This document shows positions 11,601 through 22,824 of a DNA stretch of 64,000 nt, piece by piece. This DNA is from Astropecten irregularis (Eukaryota; Echinodermata; Asteroidea; Paxillosida; Astropectinidae), in assembly GCA_963971285.1 (NCBI GenBank), contig OZ020262.1, positions 7,225,036-7,289,035 on the forward strand. Reading direction: 5' to 3'. The position numbers and the translations under genes were made by a program. The stretch's first letter is position 1; the number at the start of each line of letters is the position of its first letter. Under the pieces are notes generated by a model. That model ran no database searches and was not told the DNA's origin. It worked only from the letters and a program-made list of their open reading frames with translations.

Positions 11601-11984
11601 TATTTATCATGCCTCAAGCTTAAGTTCTAGTTCTAGGCTTAACTTGATGCATCGAGTAACTTACACAGGGAGGAGTACTGTTCGAATACAAGTTTTCACT
11701 AATTTTACCTTCTGAGCTGACAGAGACCAGGTCAGGGGACACTGACAGTGACAGTTTGACTCAGTTCAACAAATGAAGACCATGATAATTGATATTAATA
11801 ATTTTTACCCTATAATCTCTACAGTGCCGAGGCCCTAATTCCTTTTCTAATTCTAGTTAACAAAATCACGACCTAAAGAAACACTTACACTAAATTTAGC
11901 ACCACATCTCCTCAACGAATGACAAGAATTGATCTTTAAAATCATCTGACATGTCCGAAGTCCAAAACTCCTGGAGGCTGCCAT
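8667..11984 (-). CDS. HMGCL: Hydroxymethylglutaryl-CoA lyase, complete, 8 coding exons
   Basis: Cleaves HMG-CoA to acetoacetate and acetyl-CoA, the last step of leucine breakdown and ketone-body formation, in the mitochondrial matrix. Exons: 11889-11984, 11498-11566, 11077-11184, 10636-10790, 10059-10212, 9500-9688, 8928-9053, 8667-8768 (stop 8669-8667). All boundaries are GT-AG and the frame is continuous, giving 332 aa (human 325). Exon 1 codes an acid-free, Arg/Ser-rich presequence ([17 protein letters not shown]), as expected for mitochondrial import. The TIM-barrel active site is intact: [12 protein letters not shown] (catalytic Arg-Asp), [14 protein letters not shown] (metal-binding His pair), [14 protein letters not shown] (the signature loop with catalytic Cys). 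The C-terminus is RALSKL, a canonical PTS1 peroxisomal signal, where human has CKL. It lies 1.16 kb downstream of the P450 start region's stop codon side, on the same strand, with its own start exon. Confidence 0.97.
9756..9978. mobile_element. Family A inverted-repeat element, copy 2
   Basis: Reverse orientation to copy 1. It begins TACGAAACAGAGGCTCAG, has CATCCATATACTGAAAATAT and GGTTGTGGTTTTCCATTGAA, and a degenerate right end. It lies in HMGCL intron 5. Confidence 0.8.
10876..11076. repeat. Degenerate 28-35 bp repeats in HMGCL intron 3, with a perfect hairpin
   Basis: Five diverged units of the type GGTACCCAATTGGGTGTTTC start near 10876, 10911, 10939, 10970 and 10998. The block ends with a perfect 14-bp inverted repeat (GTTATATCCCTTAC at 11017-11030, complement at 11035-11048, 4-base loop), 29 bases inside the intron from the exon 3 donor. 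Confidence 0.8.
11265..11440. mobile_element. Family F fragment in HMGCL intron 2
   Basis: GTTAGGAGGGTCTGACC, then AAGGATCGAAATGTCAAGCC, CTCCTAACTCTGAGCATTTT and TTGATGAGCAGTTTGCAGCT, the same order as at 26180-26280. Confidence 0.65.
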
Positions 11985-13139
11985 GTTGGATTTTTGCGAC
12001 TGCTTTCAAGAAATAGCGCCACCAATAGTCCGTTAATGAACACGTTGCACCATTTTTTTTGCATGAAGAAACAAATAATTAATGCAGATTTAACTTATAA
12101 TTATCGGATTGTTCACTTGCAAAATCGGATATCTGCGTGGAAAAGCGAAGGATGTCTCACAGGTGAGTAACTGGGGGGAAAAAAATCAGGTTTGGAGCTT
12201 ACGATATCTTAAACTAAAGTCGCTTTATGTCACATGCATGAGGCACGTCTTGTAATTTGATTGGTTCGTTGATAGATTTGGCTCATTATGGATTTTTCGC
12301 GCCCAACCCACCACGAGGCCGAAATCTCACGTACCTTTGACATTTTTCGTCTTAAGGTTCACAAAGTGAGATTCTCTCTGGAAAATTTGTAGCAAAGAGG
12401 GAAATTAAAGGAATGAGCCAAAACAATGCCTCGCGACGAATATAGCTTTGGTAATAATGTTGGTTGACTGAGGCTAAAGTACTCAAAGGCGCCATAGGCC
12501 TTTTACAAACCCAGACATCAAAATAAAAAGGTTGTTTACACAAACAAATCTCAATTTTAATAATTATTTAATTTTCTTTGTACAGTCGATTCACATCAAG
12601 GTAAAGTTTAATACAACCCTTTTTTAAGACGCAGTATAGTCGAAGGCATCTTAATCAATAAAATTATCAAATAAAAAATTAACAATATGCTTGGCAATTG
12701 CTTTGTTTCAGATGAAAATCACAATAAAATATGAGATGAAAAATATACTGCACATCTAAATCATAACACACAAAATCGTAAACTATCTATGCATGGAAAA
12801 CTTAAACAAAAGAAAGACATTCAAACAAAATAAAGTTTAATAAATTTATTAAACTTTGGTATCTTATAAACTGACTAAACAAATCCTTACATCTCATAGA
12901 TTTCTAAGTTTATATTTCACAGAGTTGATAGAGACAAACAAAAACGCTAAGCATGAAAGCGGATTTCCGTAAGCTAAAGTGGGAGTTAACCAACAACTCT
13001 ATTATTTTTCACAAACCGTAGTTAAAATCGTACAAATCACAAGCGATACAAAATTATGACTCGCAACCCGTTTTTTACCAGAAAAGAAAGTGTTTTGTTC
13101 GTGCTTAGCATTTTATTTGTGCTTAGCGTGACAAGGCAA
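11985..13139. other. HMGCL to P450 intergenic spacer
   Basis: Holds the HMGCL promoter side (no TATA box; CpG moderate near 12120-12360) and the P450 3' end. No further gene is seen. Confidence 0.6.
13112..13117 (-). terminator. Candidate poly(A) signal of the P450 gene
   Basis: AATAAA on the minus strand, about 22 bases after the stop codon. It would give an unusually short 3' UTR. A second AATAAA occurs near 12840-12850, so the true end is uncertain. Confidence 0.3.
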
Positions 13140-16100
13140 TTAAGAATGTCTAGGAGCGGCGCAGATGCGGAAAGGGTTAGGTGATAGCGTGTAACGCATC
13201 TTCCCCTCCATGTCTGGTACCGGGTCCTCTTCTGGTATGGTGAAGTTGAACCTCTGCAGGAGACTGGCCATGATGAGGAAGAACTCCATTTTGGCCAGCT
13301 GCTCACCGGCGCAATTCCGACGACCTATATTAGGAATGAAAATCACAGAAGATCGTGAGTACCACTCATTAACTTAAGACAGCAATGTTAATCCTACACC
13401 CAGGTCTCATTACATTTACTCTAAACCCAACATTTTGGTTAATAGTATTTTGTGGGCGCTACAAATTGACAATGCCATAAACTTTTGCAACTGTAACATG
13501 CCCTGAGCGTTACGAATTTTCTTCATCTCTAATTTGAGATTCTCAGAGTGTTATTTTTGACGGGGAAAAACTACCCTATGGTCAATTTCACGACGAATGA
13601 CGATCGATCATAACTTGAGTTACGACTGAAGAATAACCCATCGTATCATATGACTTCAATGTGGGGCTGCAATGCAACATAATGTCTTACGATTGATAGT
13701 AAGTAATACGATGAATTTGGTGAGATCTTACCAACGCCATAAGGAAGGTACGAGTTGTGCGTCGGTTTCACAACCTTCTTCCCATCAGCAGATAGAAACC
13801 TCTCGGGCCGGAACACCCCTGGTTCCTCCCAATAGTCCGGGTCGTGGTGAGCGGCGTAGAGGTTCACCAGCACCATGGTGCCCTTTGGTACGAAATACCC
13901 CAGCAGCGTGGTGTCGTCCGTGACGGCGTGGGGGACGGCAAGAGCGCCGGTGGGTCGATAGCGGTGCATCTCCAGCATGACAGCCTCGCTGTAGGGTAGG
14001 TTGGACCGGTCGGCCCAGGCCGGCTGGCGGCCGCAGCCTACCACTTGGTCCAGCTCATCGTGAATCTATTGGAGAAACCAATCATTGGTAAAGGAAACCA
14101 GAATAACCAGACCATCCTGTTTGTTGGATGGTGCAACTGGAGGTGATAGTTTGAATGCTGGTAGACTGGCACTATTCACAGTCAAGTAAATTTATAGTTA
14201 TGAACTGTGGTTCAAAAGAAGTCAGAAAGCATCTTCAGCACGATCAATTGGATCATCGGCTCAACAAAATCGACACATTCAAAGCTTTCAAGAAATTACA
14301 CCACAACGAATTTGAATAAATCCAGATTGATGACCACGCCCAATTATTTCAGCCACACCCTACTTTCAACCCCTTTGCCATCCTTCATTGGCACCGTCTT
14401 TAAAAAACTGAGCCTGTGAACTTGCGAGAATGGCTTTGCTGAAACGACTGATCAAAATAATTATCCCTCCAACGAGCTTCATTCGTTTCACAACGCACAT
14501 CAACCAGACCACGCCCATCTACCCGACCACGCCCAACGTCATTGCCCTTCATCTTTCAAACCACGCCTAACCTTTTTCTGCACGTCTGGATGTTGGGTCA
14601 TGGTCACGAGCAGCCACATGATCATGTTGGTGGACGTGTCTGTCCCAGCCCCGAAGAGGTCGTGCAGCAACCTCTCTACGTCCATGTCCTCGAAGGGGAA
14701 CTTGGACTCGGAGCGCACCTCGTTGAAGAAGAGGTCAGTGATGTCCCGGATGTGACTGGGGTCAAAGGTCGAGAGATGCTCGTAGACCACGGCCTAGGTA
14801 AAACATGAAAAAAGAGGTTAGAGTTCATATTCAACTCAGTTTCTATTGGCATTGGTGCTGTCAGTACCTTTCGTGACTACTAATCTGGAGTTTTGAAAAC
14901 AACACTATCTAGCAATTGAAATAAGAGAACACGTTTGTATACAAGATCTCTGTTTATGGGCGAAATGGAGGCTTAGACTCAGGCTCTGGCTCCGGCTCCA
15001 TTTCGAGAATACACGGGTATCAAGATAGAGGCTCGTGGCTGCGGTTCGACAGTATATATTACAGGTTTGATAGAGAAAACAAAGCTTCAGCTTCAATGAA
15101 AACTACAACCTATATTATGTGTTAAACATAATGGATGACAGTGCCGGAGCCTCTGTGCCCGAACCTCCGTTTCGTAAACCCTCTATATCTAGATCTTCTG
15201 TTCAAGTTTATAGTATAAGTTTGACTGGGGCAGTGTAGGTGGGATATGATTGACATCAGCATAGCATATACCTGTATGTCCCTCCTTCGCTCTTTCTCAA
15301 TTTCTCTGAGTTCTTTGTACAGTGGTGTATAGTACAACCACGGGATGTAGTTGACGAGAGCTGTCCTTGTGTAGGACGTTCTCCTCCGAAGGGTCTCCTT
15401 CATACGAACGAAGGTCTCGTCATCGTAGTCGTAGCGATGACCGAAGGACATCTGGCAGATGGTGTTGGAGATGGCGCTTGTTACCTGGTTTGGGTAGAGG
15501 GTTGGGTGTAGTTGGAGGTAGAAGGAGCAATGAGAGGAAAGGTTGGGTGAGTGGTCATCGGTCGGGAAGGCCTGTGGATCACATCCTAGTACCCAGGTTA
15601 TACCCAGTCCAGCCGAATCATCCCATACCAACCAGACGAAAGGCATCTTGGTATACCCAGTCAAGGCCAGTCATCCCATCAACCAGACGGAGGCACCTTG
15701 ATATACCCAGTCCAGCCCAGTCATCCCATATCAACCAGACGGAGGGCGCCTTGATATACCCAGTCCAGCCCAGTCACCCCATACCAACCAGACGGAGGGC
15801 GCCTTGATATACCCAGTCCAGCCCAGTCACCCCAAACCAGCCAGACGGAGGGCACCTTGATATACCCAGTCCAGCCCAGTCATCCCATACCAACCAGACG
15901 GAGGCACCTTAATATACCCAGTCCAGCCCAGTCATCCCATCAACCAGACGGAGGCACCTTGATATACCCAGTCCTGCCCAGTCATCCCATCAACCAGACG
16001 GAGGCACCTTGATATACCCAGTCCAGCCCAGTCATCCCATACCAACCAGACGGAGGCACCTTGATATACCCAGTCCAGCCCAGTCACCCCAAACCAACCA

Positions 16101-18520
16101 GACGGAGGGCGCCTTGATATACCTAGTCCAGCCCAGTCACCCCATCAACCAGACGGAGGGCGCCTTGATATACCCAGTCCTGCCCAGTCATCCCATCAAC
16201 CAGACGGAGGCACCTTGATATACCCAGTCCAGCCCAGTCATCCCATACCAACCAGACGAAGGCATCTTGATATACCCAGTCCAGCCCAGTCATACATCCC
16301 ATACAAACCTACCAGTGGCAACGGATCGAAGGGTTTTCCCTCGTGCTGCTCGAAGCTATGGCACAGGACGCGGGCTTCTTCGTTGATGCGCAGCGAGATA
16401 CTGGTCTTGCCGACGCCAAAGTCCCTCATGGCGCCCATTGCGAACCGGCGAATGGCTTGCCAACTGTGACCCGTATCGAACAGGACGCTCCCTGCAAAAA
16501 AAAGTAACAGCGATTTCAAAAAGTGGATGATTGTTGTATATCTGGTGAGACCAATACTATACTTTGAGGTGTCATGGCCAAAACAACTTCCGAAGTGTCA
16601 GCTTTCTTTATAAACAGGTATCAAATTTATGGCTTTAACTTTTACAGTGTTGCAGTTTATGACAGGAATAATGAGCCACTTTATGTGCAAGAGTCACTAG
16701 GGCAGGGTTATACTGCAAAGATTTCCGGTGATCCTGTGCTGATGTAAGATAATTTTATCGGTTGGTGCAGTAAGCATGAAACGGTTTTCGTGCACGAGGA
16801 TTCCCAAACTATGGTGTTCCAAAGACGACATATCGCGTCGCTTCGTGAAAAGACGACGGCAACGACGACGCGACGTGTCGTCTTTGCAACACCGTACAAA
16901 ACCGCTCAACAAGAAGTTTGTGCTAAGCCGTGGAAATGTCTATCTTAGCAAATAGGTTATTACCAGACAAAACCCCATTCGATTTTCGCTATGAGTGACA
17001 ATTTTCTTCATAATTTTCTTTATAATTTAAGCTATAAGCAGGACTTCTGTACCATGCTTCATAATCATAATATATAGCTCTATAAAATTAGCGAGAGTTT
17101 CAGAAAGTTTCAAGGGTGTGCACTCATGCACACCGTTCGTAAATGATCCCTAAACATGCTTTGCGGAAGATGAGCATCGACAACCTTTTGACAATCCTCA
17201 TGTTTTAATCGGGCGTAAAAGGTCAAATGATTGTACAAGGAAGCCAGCACCGATATATTTTTAGTGTCCTTGATATTTTCAACTTCATATTCCAAGGACG
17301 TTCAGAATCGGTTCCGCGTGGGCTCCGAGGAAACATGGGGTGAAAGGCCGCAAGGGAAACTTGCAAAACGCGGTCAGAGCTGTTGTTTTGGAGATTTAGA
17401 CCTACTTTTCCTGAGCACTTGTTTGTATAAGTGAAAGTAAAACCACTGTTTTTGCCAATGAACTGAAACTATGACAGAATTGTATGTTTAGAAGAAGTTC
17501 CGTGTTTGTGTGAAATTTAGTGTAGGCGTTAATAAGTGTGGGCAGTAAACTAGTACCGGTAACCTATTTCTATATCCTGTATTATGGGTAAGCTCTCGCA
17601 AAAAGCAGACGTTCCAATGTCATTTTCGCGCCAAAATGACAAATGACGAACATTTCGTTTACTCGAGTGTTATTCTATAAGTTTCACCACGACTTCTAGC
17701 AGACTGCGAGGGAGGGAAGTTCTTTGCTCCACTAAGTTTTCCAAGTACTCAAATAGTCAATGAACCATTTTTTGGTTTATGATACAGCTAAACAAAGAGA
17801 GAAATTCCTGAGTGGTAAATCGACATTCATGATTCAGCTCGTTTGATCAAACTGTCAATCAAAATTGTTTGGTTCATTTCTTTGCATTGTGTTGTGCGGA
17901 TTATGGGGTTTCTTCTTTTGAAAGTTGAATAGTGTGTCATTTACCTGGAACATGCATTGTATTTAGAGAGTAAACAACACACAATAGAACACGTTTTTGT
18001 GGTATTATAGAGGATAATAACACAATGACGTCAGTAAAAACCGCCATATTTAGTGGGGCGTTACTTCATTTCTGATTCAGTATGCTAGACCAAAGTATGA
18101 TAGTACTTTGACATTTATTTTGGGGACTTATTTTGGCCTTTCACCGAAGCCCTTACCTTTAGATGGGAGTGCTTGTTGAACCGCTCCAGGAATCTTCCTG
18201 CCCGAGAAGCTATCAGCTTGCTTGACGAGAGCTTGGTGTATGGAGACGGCATCATTGAGGACCAAGACCAGAGATGGACCGAGGTACAGGCTGAACATCT
18301 TCCCGTACTGCTGTGCCATGGCTTCGAACACTTTGAGGCACGGCTTGTCCTTCAGCAGGCCGGAGGAGCCGATGAACGGCCAGCCACGGGGTCCTGGTGG
18401 GAGGTTCTCGGGGGCGCGGAGGAGCCATTTCACGGCCAGGAGGACGGCGGCGAACACGAGGACGGTTTGGAGGTTGGTGGAGGTATCGTCGAACAGGTAG
18501 CGAAGGACAACCCCGCTCAT
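13140..18520 (-). CDS. Cytochrome P450, CYP2 clan (CYP2U1-like), complete, 6 coding exons
   Basis: Haem-thiolate monooxygenase of the ER membrane; substrate unknown. Exons: 18157-18520, 16313-16491, 15272-15484, 14572-14793, 13732-14065, 13140-13324 (stop 13142-13140). GT-AG boundaries and a continuous frame give 498 aa, the usual length. The start is the ATG at 18520-18518; an in-frame TAG lies upstream. Features in order: hydrophobic anchor (about residues 18-36, VLVFAAVLLAVKWLL), Pro-rich hinge LPPGPRGWP, helix C SWQAIRRFAMGAMRDFGVGK (WxxxR, CYP2 style), I-helix GAGTDTST, K-helix ExxR (EMHR), PERF motif (RPERFL), haem loop YGVGRRNCAGEQ with the Cys ligand. The haem loop has Tyr where most P450s have Phe. 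The last exon resembles CYP2U1 (GEQLAKMEFFL), but family naming needs a tree. No frame break is visible. Confidence 0.95.
13580..13715. mobile_element. Family I element, copy 1
   Basis: GGTCAATTTCACGACGAATG, ATAACCCATCGTATC, GGGGCTGCAATGCA and ACGATTGATAGTAAGTAATA. It lies in the P450 intron between exons 5 and 6 and its right edge nearly reaches the exon 5 donor at 13731. Copies also occur at 19330-19470 and 60308-60441. Confidence 0.75.
14957..15183. mobile_element. Family A inverted-repeat element, copy 3
   Basis: Same interior as copy 1 (AGAGGCTCGTGGCTGCGG, AACTACAACCTATATTATG), ending CGAACCTCCGTTTCGTAAAC. It lies in P450 intron 3. Confidence 0.8.
15600..16310. repeat. Minisatellite (unit about 50-57 bp) in P450 intron 2
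   Basis: About 14 tandem copies of a unit containing TATACCCAGTCCAGCCCAGT, CATCCCATACCAACCAGACG and GAGG(G)C(A/G)CCTTGA. Copies differ by a few bases and short indels, such as CATCAACC for CATACCAACC and GGCACC for GGGCGCC. On the coding (minus) strand the array starts only a few bases after the exon 2 splice donor at 16312, so the donor lies beside a length-variable array. Confidence 0.95.
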
Positions 18521-18608
18521 GATGACATTCAAGTTGCTCTACTACCATAAACTGCAACTAGCACACGAAAACCAAACTCTCCAAATCAGACAATTGAGAG
18601 GAAAGGCA

Positions 18609-18617
18609 CTTTATATA
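18609..18617 (-). promoter_or_regulatory. TATA box for the P450 gene
   Basis: On the minus strand TATATAAAG lies about 90 bases upstream of the P450 start codon. Transcription would begin near 18580-18590, leaving a 5' UTR of roughly 65 bases in the same exon. This competes with the idea of an upstream exon ending at 18983. Confidence 0.45.
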
Positions 18618-19329
18618 CATGTAAAATATCACAAGCAGTATAGTATCGTTCAGTTATTACTGCATTTTATTACTGTGGGTATAATGTACATGAGTTTCAC
18701 GATTCTATTTAGCCATAGTTAAAGCACAATGGATTCACGGTATATGCTATTCAAGGCAACTTCCTCTCTTGCAACAATAGGTTGTCTTTATACGCGTGGA
18801 GGTCCGTACACTTCTCAATTTATTTGTACACGACACTCATGGTCTACAGGAATGTAGGTCAAATGCATTATGCAAATGATGGAGTTCTGTCACCTGAAAT
18901 GGGAAACCTATCAAAAATCGAAGGGAAATTACCAGGGAATCAAAACGAACGACATCTACAAACTGCAGTGATATAAACTTACCTTGAACTTAAACGATAG
19001 AACTTGTACAATATCCTTCCTTGTTCGTTTGATTATAAACAACAGTGACATGCAAAACACCGCAGCGGCAACAACATACACCACTGAAATTCACTAACAG
19101 TTTCGAAAGTGCAATCTGATTGGACGGCACAAATTCCACTTCCATCCAATCACTGAGCTCCGACAGTCAAGCACGTCGGTGATTGGCTCAATGTGTCCGT
19201 GTCGCGCACATACACTCACGTTAGTTGAACATGAATATGCAAATCTCACTGACATCACAAAAAGGGGGTAGGACTATGGTCTTTCAGAAAACACATGCAT
19301 TGAATAATCTCAAGACGTACAAATCAGTT

Positions 19330-19470
19330 AGCCCTAAGATCGATCGTAACTCGAGCTACGAAGGATAACCCATCGTACCTACGTGGCGGGCTGCAATGAA
19401 TCACAAGTCCTACGATTGATAGCAAGTTACGATGGGCCCTTTGTTGAAATCCACCCCGGTACACACTGGC
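19330..19470. mobile_element. Family I element, copy 2
   Basis: GATCGTAACTCGAGCTACGA, GGATAACCCATCGTACC, GGCTGCAATGAATCACAAG and ACGATTGATAGCAAGTTACG, then TTGAAATCCACCCC. Confidence 0.75.
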
Positions 19471-21267
19471 ACAGCTATAAAAGTGTGTAATAGTATCACG
19501 GCTCGTATTTTCTGCGAATTATGCGATGCAACGCGAAAAAAGATTTATTAGTTGACACAACAATGTTTTATCATGCAAAAAAAATTCGCATGAAGTATGA
19601 ACCCTGCATATTATAGCAGCTGTATTTTTGGTATGCAATGTACATTATGTACTCAAGTAATAACAATACCCTTAGGGCATAATCTTTGCCACGGTAGTCA
19701 AGGTAACTAAGGGGCGTATGCCCTAATACCTTTCACAGATAGTTTCCCATGACAAGTTTCAGACCTGGTTCAAATGTAATGGATATGGGGAAGTTGTCAA
19801 ACTGTGGAGTGTCGACAATCGAGACCATGACGTAAACCAACTCCCAATTACACGATGTACAGGAAACCAGCGACGAAGAATGTAACCCGATTTAGTGAAA
19901 TAAGTATCATTAAGTATCCGTTGTTTATTTAAGGGCGTGTCTTCGTTTTTCCTTTTAATGGAAACGTGAAGTGTATTTCGATTCAGTGTCTATGTTTCGC
20001 AGAATAGCCTCAGTGTAATAAACAAGATCTATTTTGGGACGAAACGAATCGTCAAAAAATCACTGGAAAACCGGTGCAATAACCCACAATACTATCTTGG
20101 TTTTTACATAGAAAATGAATTAAACAATGTACAAGTTCCGTTCATGAGAACAGCATACCCGGTACTTTCTTCGAATTTGAACATGTATTGGACCGGAGAC
20201 TGCATACTACATCTAAGATTGGAATTCCTGTATTTTCTTGTCGAAACTTGAAGTGATGCATCGAAAGTACTCACAACTTGAGGACAAATCTCGTGGTAAA
20301 TCCACCAAAATCAACCGGCTATTTCTGGAGGATGCTGGGCTTATATCGCAGCCTACTTGGCCCAAGTCCAGAGAATGTGTCACTGATGGGCGTTGGGAAC
20401 TCCCAGTTGTAGGGTTAATTAATGAAAATGCAATACTCACTCACAATTATCCTGCCGTATTCCAAGTGCGTAGCCATATACCATTATAATCAGTAAACGT
20501 GTGTTGTACTGTAGGCTTCCTCGTGCGAAGCCGAACTGCAAATTGACACCAGAATAAACGATAACCCGATTCTATGCTTACATACGACGTACTAGTGACC
20601 TCCACTTGACAAAAAACTTCATCGATTCAAGAAGACTATTCTTTTGTTTGGTCTAACGCCCCTCCTCCTACAACACAAATACAGATAAAATCTGTTCGAC
20701 TTCGAAGGTCACATTTTTGTACTGAAAAAGAAAAGCGAAACAGCAGCGCAGCGCACAGAAGAGAATGGCAAGGTCATGCGTGATTAAGTTCGCGCCAATA
20801 GTAGCAAACAGACGATTTCATTCATACATTAAAGGACCAATCAAAGCGTGTGCTTTGACCGTGAAGGGCAGTGACGTTTTCAGTGGCAGTGACGTCACAA
20901 GGAGGATCAAAATGCCACAACATTTATTAGCTGCGACGTCCGTCTTTTTGTGTGTGTGTTGGATTTCAGTTCGTCAATTACGCTGTGGCATTCAGCTGAG
21001 AAAGGCCGAAAGAGTTCTTTCTCCTGAAGACGACCAGAGCACACCGGTCGAAACGTTGAGAACTTACTCTCATCGGTCCTTCTCAGAACCACAGACATTC
21101 CCAAAAAGTGTTATACATGGCGTCTCTGCAAATCATACCCGATTCTAGAAAGAGTTCTTATCTGAATGTCAAACGCAACGATCCAAATCCCTGCAAAAAG
21201 GCGCCAACACTCAAGAAATAACTCTCGAATAATATTATTATTCTGTATCGACTGATTCAACATGAAC

Positions 21268-22824
21268 ACCGCCCTCTTGTGGTAGAAAACATACATGCAC
21301 TTAAATTCCATGCCCAACCAAAAAAAACCCCAAGCAAACAAACTCAAACAAAACAGTAATAATAAATCAAACGAATGAACAAAATGCACAGAACATCCGT
21401 GAATAAGGAAGACCTTCAATGCGTCTTTAATAATTAATTGCACCGGACAATTATTTTGAGATGACTTTCTGTATAGCGCCCTCTATGTCCATGCACTCTT
21501 CTCACATAACTGACAACAGCGCCCTCACACGGCAACCATCCAAAAAATGTCATACAAATAAATAAATGTAGCTTTTTTCCACTCCTTGTTTATGTTCCTG
21601 TTTCTATGTCCATCTTTCACAGAAAAGTTTCAAAATGGAGGCTTCTGGTCACTGTTTCAAAGTAAATACTCCATTTTGAAAACAAAACAAAATGCAAGTT
21701 AAATTTTGGCAGAAAGCCAGAAACCAGTATTTTGAGCCTTTACTTTGGAGGAAGCTGATCTCAAGTTTAGCTGTTTAAAAAAGGCCAAATTAACGAGTAA
21801 AAACAAACAATAATTACAAACTAAAATTTTAAACTTAAAAAAATAACTACAAACAATTTAGGCGATTCTAGACAAAATTTCAGGATTTTTACAAATTTGT
21901 ACCAATTTGTTAATTCAATGTACAAAACTTTATCTAACACCACTTTTATGAAAGTGTGAAAACATTTTAAGTCGTAACTCAAATTTCACCTGTGTGGGAA
22001 GCACAAACTTCCTTTAATGCAGGCACAGACATGAAACTGGTCTGGCAAAGGCCAAAAGGAACTTGTGAAAACAATAACAACCGTTTGAAAATATTTGGTT
22101 CACTTATCATTGATTGGGAGTTAGGTACACTTTAAAAAGTGAACTTTACTTATCTCATGACCAAAAAGCATTTCAATTGTTGTTTCCAAATCTTCAGTGA
22201 TCATCAACTTTAACGAATCCGTATCCAAGATCCTTCTTGGCGACTGTAATCTGGGTACCGGCGACAAACATTCCGAACAGCGTCTGAAATATTGCAATTG
22301 TTATAAACTGTCCCTTGAAATACCGAATCTTGCCCTTCCAGAAGTCCACAAACTTTCTCTGATCAAAGTTCTTAAAGGACACGGTGGGTACTTTGACTGT
22401 GTCGTACCGTTGCGCCAAGGCTGCGCTGATAGGGGCTGCAAGAATAACTGGATACACAGCTCCTGAAAATTAGTAAGAAAAGATGAAGACACCAAAACTA
22501 GAAAATGCATATAATAATATCAGTAACTTATGTACACTGTTAAACTCGTCTGCTGCCCCCTAGTGTTAATTTTTTGCCAATTTTGAATATTTTGCTTTTG
22601 GTTTGGGAATCGTCATTCTTGAAACTTTCTCAAATATAACTGACAGTCTTTCATATAAAACCAATGTACATATGTCCCTGTTCACATGCATTGATGAACA
22701 AACATTCCTTTGTGTCTTGGTCAAGAAAATACGAGGACTCTGACACTGCACAAGAATCTAACACTTCGAGAAGCCTGCCCTCTTGTGGTGAGCAGGGGAC
22801 AGTCAAAACTAACCACAAGATGGC
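21268..22824. promoter_or_regulatory. Cluster of CTCF-like motifs around the TMEM126 3' end
   Basis: Motifs at 21268-21283, 21475-21487, 21518-21530, 22553-22565 and 22775-22788 read AG(A/G)GGGC(G/A)C-type on the minus strand (for example CCACAAGAGGGC, CACTAGGGGGCAG). One at 22812-22824 reads CCACAAGATGGCA on the plus strand. They match the bilaterian CTCF core CCANNAGRKGGCRC. Confidence 0.4.

Larger units (their letters stand above)
18521..22193. other. P450 to TMEM126 intergenic spacer
   Basis: Holds the P450 TATA promoter, a possible small exon ending at 18983 (minus), family I copy 2, a hammerhead-like motif at 21024-21054 and three CTCF-like motifs. I see no complete gene. Confidence 0.55.

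Noticed and set aside
13672..13923. Plus-strand frame opposite P450 exon 5
   Set aside because: Antisense shadow of the coding exon.
15367..16469. Plus-strand frames with repeated YPVQPSHP-type peptide
   Set aside because: Minisatellite shadow lying opposite real P450 exons on the minus strand.
18173..18557. Three open frames overlapping P450 exon 1 in other frames and strand
   Set aside because: Shadows of a GC-rich coding exon; the minus-strand P450 frame explains the conservation.
20765..21148. 127-codon plus-strand frame
   Set aside because: It lacks homology and splice support, and part of it is the hammerhead-like repeat core, whose SPEDDQSTPVETL reading is a known kind of repeat-derived artefact.
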